Below the pieces are notes generated by a model. The model did not search any database. It was not told where the DNA came from and saw nothing but the letters and a program-made list of their open reading frames with translations. From the NCBI GenBank assembly GCA_028554755.1, contig JAPTOF010000005.1, forward strand, positions 21,897,012-21,961,011: 64,000 nt of DNA, written 5' to 3'. The translations under genes were made by a program, and so were the position numbers. Below are positions 49,944 through 61,363 of the stretch, in pieces; the stretch's first letter is position 1; each line of letters opens with the position of its first letter. This DNA is from Cordia subcordata. Lineage: Eukaryota; Streptophyta; Magnoliopsida; Boraginales; Cordiaceae.

Positions 49944-52900
49944 TATTGTTGGTGTTGCTTTCCCTGCAAAAATTCTCTTGTAAGGAAGTCGGGAAGGGAA
50001 TTCGACTCTCCTTTGATGAATTCAATATCAAAGTCGAAAACTGAAAGCAGAGCTTGCCATCTTGCAAAAACTTGTTTTGAAGCCAAAATTTTAACTTCTT
50101 TTTGCAAAACATCTTTGGCAGCTTTACAATCAATTTTTAAAAGAAAATTTTGATTTAACAAATCATCTTGAAATTTTGTGATACATAGCACTATAGATAA
50201 AATTTCCTTTTTTATAGTACTATAATTCTGTTTTGTCGGGTTCCAAAAACCTAAGGTAAACCTAACAAGCTGTTCTGGATGTTGAAGGGAAAGACGCTGT
50301 TTGAGAATATTACCGAAACCTTGTTCCGAGGCATCAGTTTCAACAATCTTGTAGGCCTGCGGGTGAGGAAGACCTAAACAAGGAAGTGTCCTTGCTTTCT
50401 GTTTTAGGAGTTTGACCGTGTTGGTATGCTGTTCTGACCAGACTGGGGGGTTTTTGGAAAGACGCTGGTACAGGGGTTTGGCAAGTTTGGTAAGATCTTG
50501 GCAGAACTCAGAGACGTAGTTGAGACATCCTAAGAACCGCTGGAGTTGAGTTTTATCTTTGATTTCATCAGGAAACTTAGACGCGAACTCTAGACTTCTA
50601 TCTATGGGGATGATAGTGCCTTGAGTGATGTTGTGTCCTAAGAACCTAATTTTTGTCTTGAAAAGCTTAATTTTTGAGGCAGAAACAACCAATCCATTTG
50701 TTTTAATGAGATGCGCAAATGTATGCAGATGTTTCCAATGCTGATGAATGTTGTCAGAAAAAATAAGCACATCATCGATATAAACAATAGAAAATGTTGT
50801 AAAAGGGTTAAAAATATCATTCATAATTTTTTGAAATTCAGAGGGGGCATTCTTAAGACCGAAAGGCATTACGTTCCATTCGTATTGGCCAAGCGGGACG
50901 TTGAAAGCAGTTTTGTAACGGTCTTCTTCACGAATTTGAATTTGGTTGTATGCACCCTTCATGTCGAATGTTGAGAAGATCTTCGCGTTGACGAGTCGCT
51001 TGAGAAGATCGCGTTTGTTGGGCAACGGATAACGAATCCACTGAAGTGCTTTGTTGAGAGGTCTGTAGTTGATAACCATTCAGGGAGTTCCTCGTTCGAT
51101 TTCTGATGCTTTCTGAACGTAGAACGCCGCACAGCTCCATGGACTCTTGCTTGGTCGGATGAGTCCTTTGTTGAGGAGGTCTTGAATTTCCTGCTTGCAA
51201 TATTGAAGCGTATCCTGGTTCATCTGGATGGGACGCGCTTTTGTTGGGATCATGGAGTCGCTGAAATCAGGAACATAAGGTAAAGATACCTCATGTGTCT
51301 TACGCCTCCAAAAAGCATTGGGGATGGAAGAGCAAACTTCTGATTCAACTTGCTTTTGAAAAGAAGAAACTTGCTTTTGAAATTCAGTTGACTCAATTTT
51401 GGAAGTGATCCTAGCAAACTCAAGGTCTTCTTTGAGAAAATTGAGTTGCTGAGTTTTGCATTGGATCAAATTAAGTTTTTTCTCTAGGGAAAGGTCCTTA
51501 AGCCTATTAAGGTCCTTGGCTCTAGGAGAATCAATGAAGTTGAAAAGGATATTTTGAGAAAGTAAATTTGTTTGGATTCCCTCATTTGAAATGGAAAAGG
51601 GTTTGATTAAATCCAAAAAGGGGGATCCAAGGATAATTGGAGTATTGAGGTTACGAATGACAATAAAACTTGTTTTGATGCAAATACCATCTTTACAAAT
51701 ATGAACATTAGAAAGACGATATTTAATTTTCAAAGATGATCCATTGGCGGCAGACATTTTTTCAGAAGATTTATCAAAATACTTTGTTGGAATTAAACCT
51801 TCTTGAATGCAGTTAAGATCCGCGCCTGAATCTATTAATGCAATAAACGTAAAAGAAACTTGATTATTGATGACAAGCGTGATGAAAGTACGCCATTTTT
51901 GAAATGTAATTTGAGCAGAAATTCGGAAAAGGTTTTCCTTCCGGTTCTCTTCTTCAGTTTGCTCATATGGAAGAGAAATAGAGTTGGAAGAAAAAGGTTG
52001 AGAAGCGAGAGTTGATTTGATTTGCTGGACTTCAGACTTAAGATCTGAGAGTTCCCTTTTGAGAGTGTTGATTTCCGCTTGAAGATCCTGGACCGAAGGT
52101 TGAGGAGAGAGGATCTTGGGTTGAGATTTCTTGAGAATCTTCTGGAGATTATAAGGTTCAGAAGGTTCTGCAAGTTGGTTGAGCTGTGGAACTTCCTCGT
52201 TGTTGTCTTGAGAAAGCAAATCCTTGATCGCCTGCAGATACTCCATCTGTTTCTGCGGAGAATCGAGATGAGTTGCGAATTGGATAAGCCTATCGGAAAG
52301 AGTTGAGGAGGAAGAGGATGTGATAACATTGAGTTTGAGTTTTGGTTTACTGCAGGAATCGCACATGCAATTTTTTGAAAGAATTGGAGGAGAAGAAGAG
52401 GAAGATGAGTCGTTAGACGAGTTGTCTTCAATCTCTTCAAGTTGAAATTCTTCTTCGGAGGAGGAGGATGATGAACTGTTGAGAATCCTGAAGAGTTGTT
52501 GCTGGAGTTCTTCATCCATTTGAAGTTCATTTAACTTCGCTTTAAACTTGCATTGATTTGCGAAGTGTACTGACTTACCGCATTTGTAGCAAACCGGGGA
52601 CTTCTTGGATGATGATTTCTTCGTCTTGGAGTAGAATTTTGATTTAGAAGGTCGACGATGATAGTTCTTTTGAGGCTTATGGTATTTTGAGTATGGCTTG
52701 AAAGATTTGGGTTTGGAGAAGGATTTGGGCTTTGGATGTCTTTCTGGAAAAGGTTGGTTTATGAAGAGGTTGGTATCCAAATTGTTCGCAGAAATTTCCT
52801 AGCTCTTTTCGTGTTGAAAGCCGTTGACGTTTTAGTTGATTCTTGATACGCAGATCTGTACATAGTTCCAGACCTATTTGGTTGATGATAGCAATAAGTT

Positions 52901-53090
52901 GACCATACGAAAGGTGATCATAAGGAATATAACCACCATTTTGATTGCAGATTTTGGTTCTCACCTTTTCTACAAAGAGAGGAGGAAGTCCGAAAAGAAA
53001 TTTTTCTTTCCAGAATGAGTGTTGACAATCAGATCGGAGCATAACCCTAGTGAGGAAGGTATCTTTGTACCACCTAAAATTTCTAAGGGT
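49943..53090 (-). pseudogene. Pararetrovirus ORF1 remnant: CP, zinc knuckle, protease, RT, RNase H
   Basis: From 53090 the frame reads coat-protein sequence (FRWYKDTFLTRV, FWKEKFLFGLPP). A frame change occurs around 52700-52790. The next part has a Lys/Ser-rich basic region, the zinc knuckle CYKCGKSVHFANQC, an acidic Ser-rich stretch, a coiled-coil-like segment, and protease ALIDSGADLNCI. RT begins at SLPYVPDFSDSMIPTKARPI; an in-frame TGA at 51077-51079 cuts it, and the open frame resumes at once. RT catalytic YIDDVLIFS and RNase H VETDASEQGFG follow, ending at the TAATG junction with ORF2. The movement protein is missing. Confidence 0.88.
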
Positions 53091-53128
53091 CTACAATAGT
53101 AACTATAAAAATAGTAATGCTATATAAT
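53091..53128. repeat. 38-bp direct repeat, right flank of the pararetrovirus segment
   Basis: Matches 48153-48190 with one mismatch. The viral coat-protein frame begins immediately next to it. Confidence 0.9.
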
Positions 53129-54263
53129 ATAATGTTAATAAACTATTACACTATTATTATGATATTATATAATATAATATAAGACTAATAAACACTAAGA
53201 TAGTACCAATAAAATAAAAAGATAAAAAGTAATGAAATAAAGTAGAAAATGGTAAAAACTAATAAAGTAAGACAAAATGATATTAAAACACATAAAATAA
53301 CAAACAAATGATAAATACGAAAAGTTAAGAAACTAACTAATTATGGAGATAAAGTACACAATAGCACACAATTTCACTGACAAATATACAAAATCACGCC
53401 AAAAAAATGCACACCCATCAACAAACCTAGACCGAAGCTTATCCTTATGTTTTTCAAAGGATTGTTCGCTGCATTAACTCAACCTCACTTCAACAATCGA
53501 GACACATGAAGGTCCACTTGCATGAAAAATAGAAAGTCAAACTCACTCGAATACCCCTATCAAAAGCCCTTGCACATCGTCTCGAGAACTCGTCAAACAT
53601 AAACTAAACGGACCATTACTCTTCAAGATATTCTAACGTACCAATGACATCTACACACTTTTAACCTGTTAGTTCGAATTTAGAACACCATTTCGTATAT
53701 ATCAAGAATGCTAAAATAATCTTTGATCCCAGAATATGGTGGTTCTACTCATCAAAGAATCTTCAAAGAAATTTGAGTGAGATTAAGAGCTTGTTTGGAT
53801 CGATTCTAACAATATAGGTTTGTTATAAATATTTAAAAAAGTATTTGTCAAAAAAATTAAAAAATTATTTTGAAAAGAGTTATTTTTTTTTGAAATCTCA
53901 GGTTTTTTGTTTTTTTGTTTTTTTAACAAAGAAAATCTACCGAAGTAAAGCCTAACAGTCTTGTGAATGAATTAGTCAAAGCTTGATTAAAGGAACGAAC
54001 TGTATGTGAGAAATTTACGAGGACCCATACAAGTTACTAGTCCCATGCACTCCGGCCACGTATCCCAAGCCACTTCCGTTTGGTTGTTGTTGAGCCTCTA
54101 TCCATCGATGTGCTTCATCCACATATATATACCCCAAACAAAAACCAAGAAATGGCTTCATTAATTTGTTTGTGGTTACCTTAATTGATTTCTACAAAGT
54201 ACAAACCAAGGAATCAATTTGTTCATATATATACTAGTGAGATCAACCAAGTTTTACTCAAGA
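53129..54263. other. Intergenic region upstream of the membrane-protein gene
   Basis: AT-rich. A MITE-like end GAGCTTGTTTGGATCGATTC lies near 53788 with no matching partner found. TATATATACCCC near 54124-54135 is a plausible TATA box for the next gene. Confidence 0.5.
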
Positions 54264-55174
54264 ATGGCTTTTAGGGCTGCGGTTCGTTGCTCTGCCAATC
54301 CATATCTTAATTACTAGTGTTGCTCCATTTTTTTTTTTTTGTGTTTTTGCTTGACTTTGCTTCCAAAACTAATATAATACCCATTTTCTCTGGTTCTAAT
54401 CATACGTTTATAACGACACCGTATATGCTGCATTTGTAGAGGTACTGGAGATCCATGCTTAATGGGGTGGGAGAGAAGCGAGGTCGGGCATTCGCATCGA
54501 TATCTTCTACCAATCCCAGATTTGCACCCGCTGCTGTCCACGCCACAATGGCGTCCACGACCGGGTTAGTAATTTAGTATTGATGATTTTTATATGTATG
54601 TAAGTTTATATATATATATAATATTGAAGTAGCCAATCCACATGCATGCATGCATGCATCAGCAGCAGCTGGTGGAGAAGAGCAGATTTGGCACCAGTGT
54701 ACGTGTTGGGGGGATTGCTGATGGTGGCGTTAACGATGGGAACACTGACTGCGAAGCAGCAGCTAGTCCATTCCCCAGCGGTGAAGGTGAATAAGAAGAA
54801 GAGGGAAAGTGCGCCGGAGGTGGATGATCCAGACACCGTTGTTGGTTCAGCCGACAAATTCATCAACAAATCTTTACTCAGGGCTTTTGGTCGAATCCAG
54901 GACCCTAGCAAACGGGTCCTCCAGGAAACTCAGCGCCCCGATCCTTACACTTGGTCAGTCCTAACTACTCTACTAGCTACTAGCTACTGCCTGCCTTTCC
55001 AATTTTCATTATTGCAAGACTACTTAATTAATGCTAATTACTAGCTAGCTACTTCCATTCCTTTCCTTTATCTATGTATATAAATTAACTCTTTCTTGAT
55101 CTCTATATAATATGTGTGTATTTTACAGCTCTCGGGACGTCGAGACACTAAAATCAGTTGGAGTTCGTAACTGA
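54264..55174 (+). CDS. Small putative mitochondrial single-span membrane protein, 4 exons
   Basis: Exons 54264-54281, 54440-54564, 54663-54953 and 55129-55174 give about 159 residues. The N-terminus (MAFRAARYWRSMLNGVGEKR, then GRAFASISS) is Arg/Ser-rich without acids at first, like a mitochondrial presequence. SWWRRADLAPVYVLGGLLMV begins one transmembrane segment, then TAKQQLVHSPAVKVNKKKRE, an acidic PEVDDPD stretch and a conserved-looking tail (ADKFINKSLLRAF, DPYT, ETLKSVGVRN). The VYV-TM-SPAVKVNKKKRE layout recalls plant B12D/MLRQ-type proteins, but I cannot assign a function. Exon 1 uses a weak donor (GCG|GTTCGT), and exon 3 has three AGs in a row as possible acceptors. Confidence 0.75.
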
Positions 55175-55859
55175 TCAGCAACATCGATGAGACAGATACC
55201 GCAAGCACATATATATATATATATATATATGTAATGGTGTCCATTTGATTTAATTATATTTGTATATGATCAACTGCTTTCCTTTTCTCTCTTTTGGTTG
55301 TGTTTCATGAGTAACTTCGAATTACGAGAATATAATCCCCAAGCCTAGTTTGACTGTTTTCAGTAAGTTTAGGAGCGTCCTCGTCCGCTGGCTTAGTTTA
55401 GAGGTTATTGGAGAAGTACATGAGCGTCATCGTCAGCAAACTTAATTACGTCTGTGTAGTAACGTTATGTGCCTTCGGATATATGTAATAAAGACACCAT
55501 TTTCATTTGTACGTATGAAGTATATATTGCCGAGTTTCACAAGACTTGAGCATGCATATAATATATATGGGCTCTGATTCTTTCACCAAGCTAAGGTTTC
55601 TGTCTGCTGTTAGGTTTCGCAATATATAAAAATATATAAATTAGCGACACTTAAATATAGTACGTAGATTAGAAGGAATTTGCAATTAAATATATAATTA
55701 CAGGATGCCAATTTCCCTTACGGAGTTACGGGAAAAAAAAAATTCCCTTCGATCTTAGGTCTTCCATAATCTCTCATTAATTATGAACCAATTTTCTTTT
55801 TTTTTTTTGAACAGGAAATAACTTCACATATTATTAATCATAAGAACGTCAGACATCAG
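55175..55859. other. 3' flank and AT-rich intergenic DNA
   Basis: A (AT)n run lies at 55210-55231. The 3' UTR of the preceding gene is probably included. No other feature seen. Confidence 0.5.
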
Positions 55860-56235
55860 TCATACATAACATCCTAGAGGCAGAACAGTCCTGCCATAAT
55901 AAAGATTGCAAAGACACAGGAGGATTTGATAACCAACTAAGTGGTAGAGACACATTCGACGTTCCTTAGTGACATAATCAGCTACACTTAAAGCAGACCT
56001 CTTGACCAATGGTATTCGAAAACCAGGGTTTGCAGCCAAGATCCTGCGAATTACTAACACATGTGCATCAGTCTTCCAATTAGAGACCGCAAGTACTGGC
56101 CAAAAAGCAGCAAAAACAATACTTAAATCACAGTCAAAAATCACACCTGAATAACCCAAGTTACAAACACATTTTGTACTGCTTAAGCCAGAGCCATTGC
56201 CTCAGCTTGCGAAGCATCTTCAGCAATAGCACGCT
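55860..56235 (-). pseudogene. RNase H-domain relic, probably LINE-derived
   Basis: The minus frame shows AEAMALA with a stop, then a 99-codon frame with IFDCDLSIVFAAF, VIRRILAANPGFRI and KRSALSVADYVTKE. The order acidic residue, I-IL, F-RSAN-AD matches the RNase H domain found at the end of plant LINEs and as RVT_3 fragments. The N-terminal half is broken by stops. Confidence 0.5.
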
Positions 56236-56372
56236 ATATATGAAATTCGGACACAATACGCAGACATGTGATACGACGTGATGCGATATTCCAATATGTC
56301 ATTTTTTAAAAAACTAAGCTTATTCTGTAGCTTATACGTTGTTTGAAAGCTGCTTCAAAGCTCCAACGAATA

Positions 56373-56545
56373 GCTAAGGTTTGTTATGCAATACATATAT
56401 CATCTGCACAAGTAGCTTGCTGTTTGCCAATATTTCATTTCATTCTCTTTTGGTATCGTCTTGAATTTTTTAATGCTTTCATTTCTGCAATTGTTGGTTC
56501 ATGATTAAATTTCCTAAAGATGTTTTTAGCGTTGTTTCTTTAACC
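56373..56545. repeat. Direct duplication, copy 1 (about 165 bp)
   Basis: Contains AGTAGCTTGCTGTTTGCCAA and TTTCTGCAATTGTTGGTT; it is followed in the same order at 56845-57011 with a handful of differences. Confidence 0.75.
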
Positions 56546-56844
56546 ACCAACTCGAGTTTTGAACAACAGACCTGGAAGTGGAAGCCAGAGACCCAAGATC
56601 ACGAGTCATGACCTGAAGTATAGCCTGACTTGGCAGTATATTGCCCATGTTGCGTATGAATTATGAACCAATTAAGTATCATTTTATTGTCGCATAGATC
56701 ATCTACAAGTAACTTTCAATTTACCACCAGACCAAAGGCCTAGATTGATTAATTAAACACCAATTCCAGTCAGCAACTAGCATAGGCACGTAAGGTACGG
56801 TGTTATATATCTCTCAGTTGCTTGTTCTTAAGCAACTGCCTATC

Positions 56845-57011
56845 TGGGTCATGCAATACATATATTATCTGCACTAGTAGCTTGCTGTTTGCCAATAAGT
56901 CAAATCATTTTCTTTTGGTATCGTCTTGAATTTGTTAATGCTTTCATTTCTGCAATTGTTGGTTGATGATTAAATTTCCTAAAGATGTTTTTAGCGTTGT
57001 TTCTTTAATTT
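56845..57011. repeat. Direct duplication, copy 2
   Basis: Second copy of the 56373 block, same orientation, 470 bases away. Non-coding. Confidence 0.75.
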
Positions 57012-58704
57012 TTTTTTTCTTTTTTTTCTTTTTGGCTGGGCTTTACCGTTGTTTATGTAAGAGATGCATAAACTTATTTCTTTTAAAGGCTTATGTAACT
57101 AAATATAGACTGCACTTTCAAAGCACAAACATTCTTTTCAATCTTGCTTAAATGCTAGCTAGAAACCCATATGTTATAATTATAATTTTGTTTTCTAATT
57201 AGATACGTACACGAACCAAATCCATAATTGACATCTTTTTGATATATCTTCACTTATGCGTTTCATTAACATCTTGTTTGAATTCACAAGGAGAAATTTA
57301 ATAAAGGAAAGGAAAGAATTAAAAGGAAATGAGAGGGAAAGATAATTAAGGTTTGGATTGGGTATTTTTACGAAAGAAAGAATTATAAAGGATTACGTGT
57401 ATTTTTTGTTTGGATTATGAAGAAAGGGGTATTTTTATGAGAGATAGAACCATAAAGAATTACTCGTATTTTGTATCTGAATTAGGAAGAAAATGAAAGA
57501 AATGTATAAATTTTATGTATAATTATGTAAATAAAAGATATGAGGGATAAAGCTCATCCCCTCCCTCCATTTTACTTCAATTTGGAGGAATTGAAAATAA
57601 AAAATATTAGGGGGACATCATCCCATCTTTGCTACTTCCTTCCCTTTCTCTCAAACCAAATAAAAAAAATAATACTTTCAATCTTCCCATTATTTTTTCT
57701 CTCTTCCCATTTCCCTCAATCTGAACATAAGTGTTGTGAACTCAAACAAATTTTATAGGGTTTTGAAAAGAATTGAAGAAAGTTGCACCCCGGTGCCTAT
57801 TGCATGCCTATAGCTATGTAGCAAGCGAATATTGCGCCTGAGCAAGGAGTATCGAATATATACATACCATCTTTTCAAAGTGCTTGCTTAATTAATATAA
57901 ACTACCGTTTCAAATTAAGTACTCTAGACTTGGCTGATAGATCGAGTTTATTGCAAGCAAACATCTCGCTTTTAAGTGACAAGTACTGAAATCCGATTTC
58001 TTTCCTACTAAGAAAATAGGTGTTTCTTTCTTGTATATATCTTAATCAATAATAAATTAATCTTGCATAAAATAAAGCATAATTTATACAGTAATTTTGG
58101 AGATTCTCCCAGGTGTGAACCGTTGGTCCGTCGACGTTCTGCAGGCTATGGCTGCCCTTTTTCTCTCATCTTTTCCTTTCCTATCTTTTACCCCTTATTA
58201 CCATTCAGGGGAATACTTTCGTCGGGAAGACAACTTATATGCTGCTTTTCTGTCAGAAGCACGTGACGACCACTGCAACACTATTGTTCTCCATACGTAT
58301 GCAAGTGATGCTGCATTCGGTTCAGAAGCATGTGACGACCACTGCAACACTATTTTAATGCGTCATTTCTTTTTTTCATTTAGATAACGAGATTTCCCCG
58401 CTGAGTAAGTCTTCTAGCTCTACCACCTTTCATCAGCTAGCTAGGCAGCACGATGCGCCCACCACCCACTAATTAAAGAGATCGATTGACAAGACATTGG
58501 TCCTTCGCTTTTCCAGCCTCCTCTATTTAAGCCCCTAGCAAATGCTCCACTATCCTAATTTAGATTCCGCTGCGCATACATATATATGTAGAGAGAGAGG
58601 GATTAATCTTAATTCCTTTTTTTTTTGTCTTTGGTTCGAAATTAATCTTAGTTCTTTCAGTACTTGTGTTTTAGTTCCAACCCCCTTGTGAGTTATCAGC
58701 CAAA
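57012..58704. other. Intergenic region upstream of the DUF761 gene
   Basis: AT-rich with GAAAG-rich stretches (57300-57500). A short tandem pair of GTGACGACCACTGCAACACT occurs at about 58262 and 58332. TATTTAA at 58524-58530 with AAGCCCCTAGC following is the likely TATA region of the next gene. Confidence 0.55.
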
Positions 58705-59274
58705 ATGGTGAAGAACAGTATTAGAACTGCCAATTTTCTGAAACGTATTATTTCAGTAATGAGTGCTATAGCTAAGGCCAAATCAATAATGGCCATCAAG
58801 GGCAAAGCTGATGCAGTGAAAAATCGTCCTATTGTATTTTCACTGTTGAAGAATAAGAAGCTTTCTCTGGGTAGCATCTCTCACAAGATTCATGCGATCC
58901 TAGGCCAGCAAGAGAAGAAAAGCCTTGATGATGAGCATGTCACTGCAGGTGATGACATGAGCAAGGCTATTGTGCTATACAGTGCCAATGCAAATGATCA
59001 TGACGCGACAAACTCGACTACTGAGGAGGATGACAAATATCCCGACCTCACACACTCATTGTTTGACGACGACGACGACGACTTGGGCGATGATCCAAAT
59101 GCTTCCGTCATAGATCTTGTGAGAAATTCCAAGGAGGAAGGAGAGAACTTCAGCCTTGAAGATGAGATTGATCACGTAGCCGACTTGTTCATCAAGAAGT
59201 TCCATAAGCGAATACGCATGCAAAAGCTGGAATCTTTTAAGAGGTATCAAGAAATGCTAGAGAGAAGTACTTAA
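58705..59274 (+). CDS. DUF761 (cotton-fibre-expressed type) protein, single exon
   Basis: An open frame of 189 residues without introns. It starts MVKNSIRTANFLKRIISVMS, a basic amphipathic N-terminus, has an acidic middle with an Asp6 run (LFDDDDDDLGDD), and closes with DHVADLFIKKFHKRIRMQKL followed by ESFKRYQEMLERS. That C-terminal block is the DUF761 motif of plant-specific proteins whose role is mostly unknown. A TATA-like box lies about 175 bases upstream. Confidence 0.88.
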   Translation: MVKNSIRTANFLKRIISVMSAIAKAKSIMAIKGKADAVKNRPIVFSLLKNKKLSLGSISHKIHAILGQQEKKSLDDEHVTAGDDMSKAIVLYSANANDHDATNSTTEEDDKYPDLTHSLFDDDDDDLGDDPNASVIDLVRNSKEEGENFSLEDEIDHVADLFIKKFHKRIRMQKLESFKRYQEMLERST

Positions 59275-61363
59275 CTAAAACAAATAGTTGCATAAGGAGG
59301 GGCGAGGACCCACTGCGTGCCATTACAACAACTTCCAACCAGTCTCAGTCTCATATTACATACGTACGTACGTTTGTGAATAAGAAATTAAAAAAAAACG
59401 GAAAAAGAAAACTGATGGGCGCTCACTCTTTTTCTCTTTTGGCCGTAGATCGGCGCTAATTCGCAAGGCCATACTTTGTTATAATCATTCTTATGGCTCG
59501 TATGCGTGACTTCATGAAAAACTGAGCATGAGGATGTACAATTTGATTTGATTCTCCTGTTTGCTGTTATTTTAATTAAAGTATAACCTTGCACAATATT
59601 TTATTATATTTATTTATCGTTGATAGATAATAAAATTTTTATAGTCTATATTTTTATAAAATTTAAATCTTAATAAGTTTTTAATACTAATCTTACTTTT
59701 TTTATAATATGTCATAGTTAAATATAATATTTAAATTAAAAAATTAAATAAAGATAAATTGATCAGAAAAAAGGAAAGTAATAGAATATATTCATTGGAG
59801 CTCTCTCATTTTAGGAGGAAAAATTCGATAAAATTAATAGACATATAATATTAAAAGGTAAAAATGCACTTTATTTTATATTATATATTGATGTAACTGT
59901 AGATCTATATATTTTTATTTGATATATAGATATATTTTGTACAATTTAATTTTAATACAATTATATCTTTAATATGCACTAAAATAATTGAATAAAATAT
60001 TCAAATTGAGAAAGTAAAATCAGAAAAGACATACACATTGATTAAAAAACATGAATTTTTAAAAGAAAACATTTATCAAAATAATGACATGTGACATTTA
60101 TAAAAAAAAAGGTGTTAATTTTACTTTATAATATATTTTGATTTGTCTTCGAACACATTCTTTCTTTCCTTTTTGCTTTCTTTTCTTTTTCAGTTTTGCG
60201 ATTCGTTCTTGTTTTTATTGAATTACTTTAGGTTGCGTTATATCTATTAGCATTTGCAAATTGGAAGGATGCAAAGGCACGAAAGTCACCCAAATATGTA
60301 TAGCAATTTCCCACAGCCTACCAATGGATTAGTTGAAAGAATATATAAAATAAATTTTATTTTTGAAAATTTGTAGGTATTCTATAGGTAATTAACGCCG
60401 ATTTACTGTCAAAATAGTTACAAATATATATGTAAATAATTAATTGACTACATACAACTCCACAAAAAAATATATATTGCACCTTTATACGAAATTGAAA
60501 CAAGTTGATTTGTTTTGACTAATGAATTTAATATACGAGGGATCCTTATTATTGTCTGGCATAAAAGAATGATTATCAACATAAATGGTTGAGATTTGAT
60601 CTTTGTCATACTTAGATACATTCCATGTCATCATGCTGCACTGTAACAAAATAAATCACTTTAGTCAAAACTTAATAATTTACAGTAATATTAACATTAA
60701 CACAGACATCTAAGTGACCATCCATGAGTTTTGTATGCAAAGAGAGCGGGCAGTACCGCAGCCTCCAAAGTTCGAATATTAGCGAAAATTTGAATTTGAA
60801 ACGGGGAAGTTTTAGTGGGACTATTGTTCAATTATTGCAACCAATAAAGGTGACTTTAATTGACTGCTCTTTTGTCCTACTCCTTGAGTTTTGAATTTCT
60901 TGATGTATCACTAAAACAGTTCTATCATTGGAAGAAAGGAAAAAAAAAATAAAGATTAACAAATTAAAAGATATGCTATTTGCATTATGAGCTGTACATT
61001 TTTCACAAAGCACCGGTACATTGAAGTGAAGACTGGAGCGACAGTCCGGGTCGCTAGCTGTATTTACTGTTTTCTACATTGCAGTATAACAAGTTTAGGG
61101 TTAGAGATCTATCTGCTTCAGACCTTGGCTCTGTTTTAATTGGTTTTAATACAGTGAAAACTTTAATTAAGTATCCAAATAACTAAACAAAGCAGAAAAA
61201 CTGGAAAATAAAAAAGGAGACAAGAACTCCAATAATTAATAGTTCTTCATTGGTTCGCGTTCCTACTTTTTAGCCAGAAATCCTTTGAAGATGAATAGTG
61301 TTTAAGGCCACAGACAGCTGGATTGTTATACGAGTCTTGTGGGTTTGCAAGAATCGAGGCATT
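59275..61363. other. AT-rich intergenic DNA between the DUF761 and PADRE genes
   Basis: No gene, RNA or transposon end recognised. The last about 150 bases are probably the 3' UTR of the minus-strand PADRE gene. Confidence 0.55.

Larger units (their letters stand above)
48191..53090 (-). mobile_element. Endogenous pararetrovirus segment (Caulimoviridae, florendovirus-like), truncated
   Basis: A 4.9 kb block read on the minus strand: coat-protein C-terminus, CCHC zinc knuckle, aspartic protease, reverse transcriptase, RNase H, a second ORF of unknown function, then promoter/leader. The movement protein and coat-protein N-terminus are absent, and reading starts mid-ORF exactly at the flanking repeat. 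No integrase and no LTRs, as expected for this family. Lesions seen: one frameshift between the coat protein and zinc-knuckle parts, one in-frame TGA in RT, one frameshift in ORF2. The two-ORF layout is the reason for suggesting Florendovirus; Petuvirus-like or other caulimovirids are possible. Confidence 0.88.

Noticed and set aside
48191..53090. Integrated segment as a Ty3/gypsy retrotransposon
   Set aside because: No LTRs and no integrase; coat-protein-like sequence before the zinc knuckle and a second ORF after RNase H fit a caulimovirid better.
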